From Fodinisporobacter ferrooxydans (lineage in GTDB: Bacteria; Bacillota; Bacilli; Tumebacillales; MYW30-H2): a stretch of 64,000 nt of DNA. Shown here in pieces: positions 9,985 through 18,457 of this stretch. Both the position numbers and the translations under genes were made by a program. Under the pieces are notes generated by a model, which was not told the DNA's origin, did no database searches, and worked only from the letters and a program-made list of their open reading frames with translations. The stretch covers positions 1,785,001-1,849,000 of the forward strand of contig NZ_CP089291.1 of NCBI RefSeq assembly GCF_022818495.1, read 5' to 3'. Every line of letters begins with the position of its first letter. Position 1 is the first letter of the stretch.

Positions 9985-10542
9985 ATGAAACTGTACACTC
10001 GCACAGGGGATCAAGGAATGACTGGAGTCGTGGGCGGCCGAATTCGAAAAGATGCCATTCGGGTTGAGGCATATGGGACCGTCGATGAATTGAATGCGGT
10101 CATTGGCCAGGCGATCAGTGAGCTTGATCCAAATGTTTTCCACGATGTAATACGTGAGTTGACGGAAATTCAGCTTGAATTGTTTGATGCAGGAGCGGAT
10201 TTGGCCAATGTGACGAAAAACCCTGCATACAAAATTGCCGGCAGCATGATTGATCGTTTGGAAGTGGCAATGGATACATACGAGAAGGAAATCCCGCCGA
10301 TTCGGCGTTTTGTCTTGCCGGGTGGCTCCAAAGCTGCCGCCGTTTTGCATGTGGCGCGTGTCGTTGCACGCAGAGCGGAACGCAGAGTCGTTACTTTGGC
10401 CGAACAAGAAAGCATAAATTTGGAAGTTCGCAAATACTTGAATCGCTTATCCGATTATTTATTTATGATTGCTCGTTTGGCAAATGCCAGACAAGGGATT
10501 TCCGATATCGAATATGTACGCGGAGGAGACGTTTTTAAATAG
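9985..10542 (+). CDS. PduO-type cob(I)alamin adenosyltransferase
   Basis: The 185-residue product has the PduO/MMAB signatures: N-terminal KLYTRTGDQGMTGVVGGRIR, then VEAYGTVDELNAVIGQA, and the C-terminal FVLPGGSKAAAVLHVARVVA and RRAERRVV motifs that form the ATP site. It transfers the 5'-deoxyadenosyl group of ATP to cob(I)alamin or corrinoids to make the coenzyme form. Length is normal. It stands alone with no cobalamin genes or cobalamin riboswitch nearby, so it may serve salvage. The start ATG at 9985 has AGGGGGAG 8 bases upstream. Confidence 0.94.
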   Translation: MKLYTRTGDQGMTGVVGGRIRKDAIRVEAYGTVDELNAVIGQAISELDPNVFHDVIRELTEIQLELFDAGADLANVTKNPAYKIAGSMIDRLEVAMDTYEKEIPPIRRFVLPGGSKAAAVLHVARVVARRAERRVVTLAEQESINLEVRKYLNRLSDYLFMIARLANARQGISDIEYVRGGDVFK

Positions 10543-10680
10543 GGAGTATTTGCATACGAATCGATCCTGATTTTAAATTCCATTATATACCTGTAAGAAA
10601 AAGGATGGTATAGTAGAGTGGTGTGCCAGGGAACAAAGTCCATGGTAACTTCGTCTAAATAGGAGAAGGCAGAAAGGGGA

Positions 10681-11247
10681 ATGGTTTCTGTCGTGATCGA
10701 CATGTTTAAAGGTAAAGACAAAAAAAACATTCTGAATGACCTGGTCATGGAGTATGGTGATACGGTTTTGCAATTGGCATTCTTTTATTTGCATGATAAA
10801 GGACTTGCTGAAGATGCATTCCAGGAAGTATTTATAAAAGTATATAATCATTTGGAGAATTTTCGCGGCGACAGCAGTCTTAAGACTTGGATCTGCAAAA
10901 TCACTGCAAATGTATGCAGAGATCGAGTCCGCTCCTGGTCCTTTCGCAATTTGCTGTACTATGGTGATGATACGGTTTATTCTACAATTGACAATCATTA
11001 TGCAGATGATTCGGATTTGCATGGGTTTGATCGCGAACAAGTTTTGGAAGCTATTTTGAATTTGCCAGTCCCCTTACGTGAAGTGATTGTATTGTATTAC
11101 TATAAAGACTTTGACACAAAGGAAATCGCTTCGATTCTGAAAATATCCGAAGGAACGGTTCGCAGTCGGATGCACCGCGCCAGAGAAAAATTAAAGAAGA
11201 CACTTGAGGAAGGAGGGGTACAATTTGAAGCAAAAGCATCCAGATAA
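10681..11247 (+). CDS. ECF-type RNA polymerase sigma factor
   Basis: The protein shows sigma region 2 (EYGDTVLQLAFFYLHDKGLA, then EDAFQEVFIKVYNHLENFRG and SSLKTWICKITANVCRD) and region 4 (LPVPLREVIVLYYYKDFDTK, then EIASILKISEGTVRSRMHRA). Regions 1 and 3 are absent, as in extracytoplasmic-function sigma factors. The overlapping downstream gene encodes a single-pass membrane protein and is probably its regulator. The start is unclear: the ATG at 10681 directly abuts GAAAGGGGA, whereas the GTG at 10693 or ATG at 10702 would be better spaced. The family call does not depend on this. Confidence 0.93.
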   Translation: MVSVVIDMFKGKDKKNILNDLVMEYGDTVLQLAFFYLHDKGLAEDAFQEVFIKVYNHLENFRGDSSLKTWICKITANVCRDRVRSWSFRNLLYYGDDTVYSTIDNHYADDSDLHGFDREQVLEAILNLPVPLREVIVLYYYKDFDTKEIASILKISEGTVRSRMHRAREKLKKTLEEGGVQFEAKASR

Positions 11248-12574
11248 TATCGATCAGGCTTTGGCGATTGTGAAAGAAGCAGCAAATGAATCCGTCTTTA
11301 AAAATTGGACAGTCACTGATCAGATGAAAGATTCGCTATTTCAGGCAATTGAATTGCAAGAACGAAATGGTACTGTGAAGCAAAATCGGAGAATGTCCAA
11401 TATCGCCAAAGTGAGTCTTCTCGCATGTGCAGGGATTGCACTGCTTTTTGTCACTCCTCAATTCCGTGAAGTGGTTCAACATCTTATACAACATTCGCAA
11501 TCGTCGTCAAATTCTCCAAATGCAACTTCGAGTCGGTCAACGGATCGCCGCAAATCCGATACTGCGCAAAGCTCTGTGTCTGCAACCGATTCAAAACACA
11601 TGGGGAAGGAAGCACAGAATCCATCAACTGGAAATTCGCAAAAACTTGCTGTTGCGGATGAAACGAAACCAAATCTTAATTTAAGTATAGGAATGAGTCG
11701 AAGCAGAACGCCCAGTATGCAGCAAATCCCTGAACAACCGTTGGAAAAACAACCTGCTTCTAGCAAAAGGACCCAACTTCAAGGGAATATAAATGCGACT
11801 GGCACACAAGTATCGGTTCCTGACAATGCAGCTACGGCAAAAGAAAAGCCAGCGAATTTACAAGCACAAAGCAAAGCTCAAAAATTGGATAGCCCGCAAT
11901 CCGTTCAGCCACATCCATCCGGCATTCGTTCGACCGGCCTTGTGGCTGATACAAATTCGAATGCCCGGCCAAATGCCAATCAGTCGATTCTAAAACAAAT
12001 ACAATATTTGGTCAAGCAAGACTTTCTGGTGAAAGTTCTTGGGCAAAATGGTATGGTATCCCTGTACAAACTGCCGTCAGCACATACGATATATTGTACA
12101 AGAATTGCTTCGAATCGCATCGGAGTCTATGTGAATGATTCTGAAAAATTGCCTATGCAATTGACGGCAGACGAATGGCGGTCATTGGTTCAGTCTGGAT
12201 CGATTCATATATTGCCATATGAAGGAATTGTTACGGATACGATTCCGCAACAGGCAGTTGCAATTGTTCCCAATGATCCAGTCCGGCAATCGATCGAGAC
12301 ATTAGGAACCGAACATCTGCTATATGGAGTACAACTGCCAAATGGTGGTGTCCTTTTTTTGACGGCAGATTCGAATTCGTCTTCAGTCGTACCGAGTGTG
12401 ATTACGGCTTGGCCGCAATCCGGAATTCATATGGCGGATTATGTTCAGTATCCTGATTTAATCTTCCAGCCGGCTTTTTCAAATATTGGCTGGGGACAGT
12501 TGCAAAGTGAAGTTCATTGGGTAAGAATGAGTGATGCTGCGTATCGACAGTGGCAGCAAACGCGGCACAAATAA
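11225..12574 (+). CDS. Putative membrane anti-sigma factor
   Basis: The 449-residue protein begins at TTG 11225, chosen because AGGAGGGG ends 6-7 bases before it; the gene overlaps the sigma gene by 23 bases, so the two are translationally coupled. Residues ~1-55 are cytoplasmic and charged. One membrane helix follows (IAKVSLLACAGIALLFVT), then a ~190-residue Ser/Gln/Asn-rich low-complexity stalk and a ~180-residue folded C-terminal domain outside the membrane. There is no HxxxCxxC zinc anti-sigma motif, so if it does bind the sigma factor it does so through another N-terminal fold. The role is inferred from gene order and topology only. Confidence 0.6.
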   Translation: MKQKHPDNIDQALAIVKEAANESVFKNWTVTDQMKDSLFQAIELQERNGTVKQNRRMSNIAKVSLLACAGIALLFVTPQFREVVQHLIQHSQSSSNSPNATSSRSTDRRKSDTAQSSVSATDSKHMGKEAQNPSTGNSQKLAVADETKPNLNLSIGMSRSRTPSMQQIPEQPLEKQPASSKRTQLQGNINATGTQVSVPDNAATAKEKPANLQAQSKAQKLDSPQSVQPHPSGIRSTGLVADTNSNARPNANQSILKQIQYLVKQDFLVKVLGQNGMVSLYKLPSAHTIYCTRIASNRIGVYVNDSEKLPMQLTADEWRSLVQSGSIHILPYEGIVTDTIPQQAVAIVPNDPVRQSIETLGTEHLLYGVQLPNGGVLFLTADSNSSSVVPSVITAWPQSGIHMADYVQYPDLIFQPAFSNIGWGQLQSEVHWVRMSDAAYRQWQQTRHK

Positions 12575-12615
12575 GCGAAAGAGCGAAAGACTTGGCCCCA
12601 AAATATAAGTATAAG

Positions 12616-12768
12616 TGCGTGTTCAAAAAGTGGTTAAGTAAGACACAAGGAGTGCGAAGCCGAAACACGAAAAGGCGACGGAGTGTACGTGTTTGGTACA
12701 TGAGTAAGCCTTTTTGGGATTCGGCAAAGCAATCCGCCGTGGAGTTTTGACTACTTTTTGAACATCCT
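12616..12768 (-). mobile_element. MITE-like repeat, copy 3 (inverted)
   Basis: This full-length copy is in reverse orientation. The flanking 7-mers GTATAAG (12609-12615) and CTATAAG (12769-12775) differ by one base, consistent with an ageing target duplication. It lies between the putative anti-sigma gene and the spore protein gene. Confidence 0.85.
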
Positions 12769-12828
12769 CTATAAGCAAGTTTGTTTGAGTCATTTCTTAA
12801 GGATGGATGAATTGGCAAAAAATATGCG

Positions 12829-12858
12829 GAATGTTTTTTAGAAAACTACCCATATTAG
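12829..12858 (+). promoter_or_regulatory. SigG-like forespore promoter of the SASP gene
   Basis: GGAATG (12829-12834) and CATATTA (12852-12858) are spaced by 17 bases. They resemble the forespore SigG consensus (TGAATA, then CATACTA), as expected for a small acid-soluble spore protein gene. Confidence 0.5.
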
Positions 12859-12908
12859 TACTACCACAGTGATTGTGGTACACACAAATCTTAAAGGAGT
12901 GATAGTAA

Positions 12909-13097
12909 ATGGCAAACAACAACAACTTGGTTGTAGGAAATGCAGCTAAAGCTCTGGATCAAATGAAGTACGAGATTGCGTCAGAATTCGGTGTTCAATT
13001 GGGTGCTGACACAACTTCCCGTCAAAACGGCTCTGTTGGTGGAGAAATCACAAAGCGTCTGGTTGCCTTTGCTGAACAACAGCTTTCTGGTCGTTAA
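12909..13097 (+). CDS. Alpha/beta-type small acid-soluble spore protein
   Basis: The 62-residue protein has the two family signatures: [20 protein letters not shown] (with the Glu-Phe germination protease site region E-I-A-S-E-F-G) and [20 protein letters not shown]. It saturates forespore DNA, holds it in an A-like form and protects it from UV and heat, and is degraded on germination. AAAGGAGTG lies before the ATG. A SigG-like promoter precedes it and a terminator follows. This is strong evidence that the organism sporulates. Confidence 0.97.
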   Translation: MANNNNLVVGNAAKALDQMKYEIASEFGVQLGADTTSRQNGSVGGEITKRLVAFAEQQLSGR

Positions 13098-13127
13098 TCG
13101 GTAGTACAAGTAAATATAGATGAGAAC

Positions 13128-13157
13128 GCCCTTCCGCAAGGAAGGGCAACTTATTTT
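13128..13157 (+). terminator. Terminator of the SASP gene
   Basis: The perfect 8-bp stem GCCCTTCC-GCAA-GGAAGGGC has a stable tetraloop and is followed by AACTTATTTTT. Confidence 0.85.
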
Positions 13158-13216
13158 TATGCGCCTGTTTTAAAATTACCGCAAAATTCTATTTTACGAT
13201 GCACCATGCTGCCGGA

Positions 13217-14620
13217 TCATCGCTGCAATGCTTGAGCGGATGGGTCAACAGCAAAATCTTTCACATGCCAAGTGGTGTCTTTCTGGAGAGAAATAAGCAG
13301 GGAATGCCCGTTTGCTTGATAGAGGTAATTTGCTTTTGTGCCAGATTCGTTGATCGTTTTCAGTGTTACTACCTGGGTGTCATCCGATTGTAAAAATGAT
13401 AAAGATTGTTTTAGATTGTTGTAATCGGTGATTGCTGATGTTGACCAAGTAAAAGGAATATAGGTTAGGCCGCTTGCCACATTTGGATTCACGGAAATGC
13501 TGCGCAGATAATAAATCGATTCTACCGCATCAACGCGCGGATTGCTGTTCATATCGGTCGGAGTAAAGACACTGGATGTATACGAATCAATTGTGTTAAA
13601 TTCTTTCGTGTTCGGATTATATTCTTCAACCACGTTTTTGGAACTGTCATCTTTTTGCCCATCTGCTGCAACCAAATCCCAAGCGTATGTGCGGTTGCTG
13701 ATAAATACGTCTAATTTTCCATCCTGGATCCAAGTGAGCAGACCGTTATCTGCAAAAAATTTAGTAAAGACTTCCGGTTGGCTGTTTTGCAAATCAAATA
13801 GATAGTTGTATTCAGAGTGAGCACCAACAATACCGCCAATTTCAATCAAGGTTCCACTTGACAATGGAATGGCTGATGCAGACGTGGGGAAATCGATATT
13901 GGAAGAAAACTTCACGATCGTATGATTAGGCGAAATGAAATAAATCGTTCCTGGTTTGTTTTTCATCCAGTCGGGTTTCGTTTGTACCACAAGATAGGAT
14001 TTCCCGTTTTCAAACTGTACGATGTCTGCAGCGCCGATGGCTTCATTTGGATAAGCTTGCGCAAACCATGGCAGCAGCCCATGGTATGGGCCGTTGATCC
14101 AATTGATAGTAACAGTGTTTGTCGTTCCGTCCCAACCTACAACCGCTCCCAAATGTTCAGCAACGAATCGGGCAGGGACATAGATATGTCCATTATAGTT
14201 AATGGCAACATAAGAGGAATCAAGGGTAACCGGTTGCCCGTTAAATACAAAGTTTATCTGTTGCGGATCAACTTTTATTTTGGATGCTGAGATCTGAATA
14301 TAGGGAGTTGGTGCACCGGTTTGACCGGTTCCGGTGGTGAATGCAACCGTATGTGTATCGGAGTTCCACGTTGTGTCAACGCCCATATTCTCTGCTACAA
14401 AGCGTACGGATACATAGACATGGCCGTTATAGTTGATAGGAGCGTACTCATGATCCGGATAAATATAGCTGTTATTGAACTGAAAAACGGCCGGGCTTGT
14501 TGTTGCAGTCAGAGTTGTCGCATGTACATCAGAAACAGATCCGAATGATATTCCACCCGCAAGTATAGCGGATGTGCCTAAAAACCTACACAATTTCCAC
14601 AGAATGCTGGATACTGCCAT
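13217..14620 (-). CDS. Secreted stalk-domain (copper amine oxidase N-terminal-like) protein
   Basis: The 467-residue protein has a signal peptide ending near the Ala-rich VSDVHA and two tandem stalk domains of the Cu_amine_oxidN1 type. These show paired motifs YAPINYNGHVYVSVRFVAEN and VAINYNGHIYVPARFVAEHL, each followed by W-N/D-G/S-x-T-x-T-V. A ~270-residue C-terminal region is unrecognised. No amine oxidase catalytic domain is present; in Bacillota such proteins are cell-surface stalks. The ATG at 14620 is chosen because GAGGAG lies 8 bases upstream; an in-frame start 27 bases earlier has none. The gene is convergent with the SASP gene. Confidence 0.82.
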   Translation of the reverse strand: MAVSSILWKLCRFLGTSAILAGGISFGSVSDVHATTLTATTSPAVFQFNNSYIYPDHEYAPINYNGHVYVSVRFVAENMGVDTTWNSDTHTVAFTTGTGQTGAPTPYIQISASKIKVDPQQINFVFNGQPVTLDSSYVAINYNGHIYVPARFVAEHLGAVVGWDGTTNTVTINWINGPYHGLLPWFAQAYPNEAIGAADIVQFENGKSYLVVQTKPDWMKNKPGTIYFISPNHTIVKFSSNIDFPTSASAIPLSSGTLIEIGGIVGAHSEYNYLFDLQNSQPEVFTKFFADNGLLTWIQDGKLDVFISNRTYAWDLVAADGQKDDSSKNVVEEYNPNTKEFNTIDSYTSSVFTPTDMNSNPRVDAVESIYYLRSISVNPNVASGLTYIPFTWSTSAITDYNNLKQSLSFLQSDDTQVVTLKTINESGTKANYLYQANGHSLLISLQKDTTWHVKDFAVDPSAQALQR

Positions 14621-14923
14621 CGATTCGTCTCCTCTCAAAATTTGCAAATGTTCGAAATGTACAGTTGGAAAAAGCGAATAACTTTTTTTCGGAAAACGGA
14701 AGCGTCCGCTATGTCGCTAGGCTGCTAGTCGCCGAAACCGAGACATTTATCTTCTTATGTATATTTTTGATCAGTGACAAAATGTTATATGGTTGGGAAT
14801 CGAATCCGATTTTTTATCATCAGATGATATTTGAATTCCGTATTCGAGTACGGTTCCGGTGATGAAAAAAACAAGTTTTCGAGAAACATTTCCGGTTTGC
14901 TAATCTATCATTTGCAGTAAATT

Positions 14924-15012
14924 TTCGACAAATTATCGATAAATTGTCGTAAAATCACAGAATCTCTAAATTTCTTGCCGAAATCGACAGGGTTTTTTCA
15001 AAAAATGTCGAA
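14924..15012. promoter_or_regulatory. Two Spo0A-box-like heptamers in the 505-base gap before the murein hydrolase
   Basis: TTCGACA at 14924-14930 (TGTCGAA on the minus strand) and TGTCGAA at 15006-15012 match the Spo0A box. They lie 114-202 bases before the M23 gene and also upstream of the divergent stalk-protein gene. Seven-base matches can arise by chance. Nothing else in 14621-15125 looks like a gene. Confidence 0.3.
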
Positions 15013-15125
15013 GTATTAACGTCGACTTTGTATATAGAACGTCTAGTAAACTATTACTTTTTAATTTTCACTTTCAAAAACTGTTCTGCTAATGAAAGTA
15101 CAAGAAAGGGGAAGCTAGACAAACG

Positions 15126-16322
15126 ATGTGGTCATCACGCAAGAATGTAACATATGTTGCCACGGCAGCTGTTTTGCTGGCGGGGCTTTTGTTTCCTGAA
15201 ATGTCTTCTGCTGATGAATTGCAGACAAGCCAACAGCAATATCAGCAGATGCAGCAAGCCAAACAGCAGCAGCAGCAGCAAGTCGCTCAATTACAATCCA
15301 AAGAACATACCATCGGCAATCAGATTCAAGTGATTGAAGGTCAATTGCAGGATACGGAAAATAAAATTTCCAGCCTTAAGCAACAAATCGCCCAACTTGA
15401 TACACAGATTAGCCAAATGAAAGCGAAAATTGAAACAACGCAAAAATTATTGGAACAGCGGGATGAATTGCTGAAGCAGCGGATTCGGGTAATGTACGAG
15501 AATGGGACGACTTCCTATTTGGATGTGATCTTGTCATCTACCAGTTTTTCTGATTTTCTCGATCGGTTGTCAACACTCAGCCTGATCGCTGATCAAGATA
15601 AAAAAATACTGGAAGAGATCAAGAAACAAAAACTCGCCCTTCAACAGCAGCAGAATCAACTGCAAAGCGATCAGCAGCAACGGCAGCAGTCGTATTCCCA
15701 ATTGCTTGTGTTGCAGCAAACCCAAGAACAACAAAAGTCGCAAAAACAAGTGGCATTATCCCAAGTACATACACAGCGAATACAAGAAGAGAAAAAGATA
15801 AACGAAGAGCAAACAGCCATGAATCAATTGGCTGCGCAAATTCAAACGATGTTGGCGCAGCAACGGGCAGCATCCTCTTCTTCCTCATCATCAGGAGGCG
15901 CCGCACAGCATGGAAGCGGCTCATGGCTCTGGCCTGTGCCTGATTCCCATGTCGTGTCATCGGATTACGGCTGGCGAACCCTGTTTGGCGGACGCGACTT
16001 CCATGCGGGGATTGATATTGCGGCCCCGATTGGTACAAAGATTGTGGCAGCCGCAGATGGTGTGGTGTTATTTGCAGGACCCGCTTCCGGCTATGGCCAC
16101 TGGATTGTCATATTGCATCCCGATGGTTTGATGTCGATCTATGGACACATGTATGGGAATGAATTATATGTTTCAAAAGGACAATCGGTAAAAGCCGGTC
16201 AGGTGATCGCAGCGGTTGGCAGTGATGGAGAAGCGACAGGTCCGCACTTGCATTTTGCAGTCGCCAATGGAATCACAAACGGAAGAATGGATACGTTAAA
16301 TCCATGGAATTATTTAAAGTAG
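15126..16322 (+). CDS. Secreted M23 peptidase with coiled-coil N-terminus (EnvC/NlpD-type)
   Basis: The 398-residue protein starts with a signal peptide (VAATAAVLLAGLLFPEMSSA-like hydrophobic core). It continues as a long Gln-rich coiled coil (about residues 30-250), passes through a Ser/Gly linker and ends in an M23/LytM domain (about 285-398). Zinc ligands and catalytic His are visible: FHAGIDIA, then YGHM and GPHLHFAV. It would cut or, more likely given the EnvC-like layout, regulate cutting of peptidoglycan. It is transcribed alone, and two Spo0A-like boxes upstream hint at a sporulation link. The ATG has AAGGGGAAG about 10 bases before it. Confidence 0.92.
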   Translation: MWSSRKNVTYVATAAVLLAGLLFPEMSSADELQTSQQQYQQMQQAKQQQQQQVAQLQSKEHTIGNQIQVIEGQLQDTENKISSLKQQIAQLDTQISQMKAKIETTQKLLEQRDELLKQRIRVMYENGTTSYLDVILSSTSFSDFLDRLSTLSLIADQDKKILEEIKKQKLALQQQQNQLQSDQQQRQQSYSQLLVLQQTQEQQKSQKQVALSQVHTQRIQEEKKINEEQTAMNQLAAQIQTMLAQQRAASSSSSSSGGAAQHGSGSWLWPVPDSHVVSSDYGWRTLFGGRDFHAGIDIAAPIGTKIVAAADGVVLFAGPASGYGHWIVILHPDGLMSIYGHMYGNELYVSKGQSVKAGQVIAAVGSDGEATGPHLHFAVANGITNGRMDTLNPWNYLK

Positions 16323-16406
16323 ACAGATACTCTTGTTGCAAGGTGTTCGGTTTTCGACAGGAGTTTATTTTCGGATAGGATCCAGAAAGAGAAGTGGAGT
16401 TTTCCA

Positions 16407-17945
16407 ATGGCACAACAAAGAGATTTTGTAGCAGTATTGGATTTTGGCAGTCAATACAATCAATTGATTACGCGGCGGATTCGCGAAATGCAAGTCTATT
16501 CGGAGTTGTTGCCGCATACGACCACAGCAGAGACGCTTCGTTCCATGGGGGTAAAAGGAATCGTTTTTTCCGGCGGACCCAAAAGCGCATATGAAGCGGA
16601 TGCGCCGACAGTTGATCCGGAAATTTTTGAATTGGGCATACCGATCTTGGGAATTTGCTACGGCATGCAATTGATTGCACATCGATACCAAGCAAAAGTG
16701 CAGCGCGCGTCTGTTCGGGAATATGGAAAAGCGGAGATTGAAGTTGTACAAGCATCCGGTATTTTTCAGGAATTGCCTGCCCGGCAGCAAGTGTGGATGA
16801 GCCATAGCGATCTGGTGGAAGCGCCGCCGGCCGGCTTTGCTGTCGATGCCCAAACAGACCATGCGCCGGTGGCGGCGATGAGCAATCGGGAAAAACAAAT
16901 GTATTGCGTGCAATTTCATCCGGAAGTGAACCATTCCGAATACGGAGCGCAAATGATTCGGAACTTCTTATATGACGTTTGTGGTTGTACAGGAAATTGG
17001 AAAATGTCTTCATACGCAGAAGAAGCGATTGCAGCGATCCGGGAAAAAGTCGGCGACAGAAAAGTATTGTGCGCATTGTCTGGCGGCGTTGACTCTTCTG
17101 TTGCTGCAGTACTTGTCCACCGTGCCATCGGTGAAAATTTGACATGCATGTTCGTGGATCATGGATTGCTTCGCAAAGACGAGGCAGATCTTGTCATGCA
17201 GACATTTGCGGAAGGATTTCACATGAATGTGGTGAAAATCGACGCTTCCGAACGTTTTCTCAATCGTTTGGAAGGCGTTGCAGACCCGGAGCGCAAACGG
17301 AAAATCATCGGCGAGGAATTCATCCGGGTATTCGAAGAAGAAGCGAAAACACTTGGTCAATTTGACTTCCTTGCACAAGGGACCTTGTATACGGACATCA
17401 TCGAAAGCGGTACGGCGACAGCAGCCACGATCAAATCCCACCACAATGTGGGAGGACTGCCGGAAGAATTTGATTTTGAATTGTTGGAGCCGTTAAATTC
17501 CCTGTTTAAAGATGAAGTTCGGGCATTGGGTGAAGAATTGGGCATTACGCGGGAAATCGTCTGGCGGCAGCCGTTTCCTGGACCAGGGCTGGCGATCCGG
17601 ATTATTGGCGAAGTTACAAAAGAAAAGCTGGAGATTTTACGCGAAGCGGATTATGTACTGCGGGACGAGATCAAAAAGTCAAACCTTGAGAAAGAAATCT
17701 GGCAGTATTTCACTGTGTTGCCAGGTCTTCGCAGCGTAGGAGTCATGGGGGATGAGCGTACATATTCATATACGATTGGCATTCGTGCCGTGACGTCAAA
17801 AGATGGCATGACTGCCGATTGGGCGAGAATTCCTTACGATGTATTGGAGCGAATCTCCAATCGGATTGTCAATGAAGTTCCGGATGTCAATCGGATTGTG
17901 TATGATATCACTTCCAAGCCACCCGCTACCATTGAATGGGAATAA
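16407..17945 (+). CDS. guaA: GMP synthase (glutamine-hydrolysing)
   Basis: The 512-residue two-domain enzyme converts XMP to GMP. The N-terminal class I glutamine amidotransferase (1-195) has Cys in GICYGMQL and the His/Glu pair in QFHPEVNHS. The ATP pyrophosphatase domain has the P-loop [15 protein letters not shown]. The C-terminal dimerisation domain ends KPPATIEWE, the family's hallmark. No riboswitch is seen directly upstream. Its position before a guanine-riboswitch-controlled permease and the pur operon gathers purine genes together. Confidence 0.98.
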   Translation: MAQQRDFVAVLDFGSQYNQLITRRIREMQVYSELLPHTTTAETLRSMGVKGIVFSGGPKSAYEADAPTVDPEIFELGIPILGICYGMQLIAHRYQAKVQRASVREYGKAEIEVVQASGIFQELPARQQVWMSHSDLVEAPPAGFAVDAQTDHAPVAAMSNREKQMYCVQFHPEVNHSEYGAQMIRNFLYDVCGCTGNWKMSSYAEEAIAAIREKVGDRKVLCALSGGVDSSVAAVLVHRAIGENLTCMFVDHGLLRKDEADLVMQTFAEGFHMNVVKIDASERFLNRLEGVADPERKRKIIGEEFIRVFEEEAKTLGQFDFLAQGTLYTDIIESGTATAATIKSHHNVGGLPEEFDFELLEPLNSLFKDEVRALGEELGITREIVWRQPFPGPGLAIRIIGEVTKEKLEILREADYVLRDEIKKSNLEKEIWQYFTVLPGLRSVGVMGDERTYSYTIGIRAVTSKDGMTADWARIPYDVLERISNRIVNEVPDVNRIVYDITSKPPATIEWE

Positions 17946-18019
17946 GGAATTGGCAATAAAGGAAACACTACAGAAATACGAATAATCAATATGCATTTTT
18001 GAAAAACGTTCGGTTTTAA

Positions 18020-18049
18020 TTGACGAATTTTGTCGTATCGTGATATACT
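18020..18049 (+). promoter_or_regulatory. Promoter of the pbuG riboswitch leader
   Basis: TTGACG (18020-18025) and TATACT (18044-18049) are separated by 18 bases and lie ~20 bases before the aptamer. Confidence 0.65.
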
Positions 18050-18068
18050 CTGGTTGAAAATTTTAGAA

Positions 18069-18135
18069 CTCGTATAAGCTCGATAATGTGGTTCGAGCGT
18101 TTCTACCTAGTCGCCGTAAATGACTGGACTACGAG
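18069..18135 (+). ncRNA. Guanine riboswitch aptamer (purine class) before pbuG
   Basis: The P1 stem CTCGTA/TACGAG encloses the conserved core: TTTCTACC in J2/3, a GCCGTAAATG-type P3 loop and GGACTACGAG. The ligand-contact pyrimidine in GACTACG is C, which specifies guanine or hypoxanthine rather than adenine. A terminator stem follows at 18190, so the switch should turn transcription of the permease off when guanine is plentiful. Confidence 0.95.
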
Positions 18136-18189
18136 CCGAAATGGATCTGGAGAGACCGATATGCAAAATATTCTGCATATGAAGTGCCG

Positions 18190-18246
18190 ACCCAGGCTAT
18201 AGGTTTGCTCGTTTTGCGAGTGAAGTCTATGACCTGGGTTTTTGGT
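18190..18246 (+). terminator. Riboswitch expression-platform terminator
   Basis: ACCCAGGCTATAG pairs with CTATGACCTGGGT and is followed by a T-run. It lies 55 bases after the aptamer and ~210 bases before the permease start. Confidence 0.8.
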
Positions 18247-18457
18247 TTTTCTTTGGTTTTTCTCCCTATTCTTTTGGCTGAATGTTCCTATACATTTTCA
18301 TTCATTTGGGAAATATATGGAGGGGAGTTAACGTTCGATTTTTTTGATTAAAGGAAACGATTGTACAGAAAGAAATGCACGAAAGGAATAGGATGTGCGG
18401 ATGAAATGTACGGAAAAAGTGTACAGAGCGGAAAAGTACATAGAAAGGATGGTTTAG

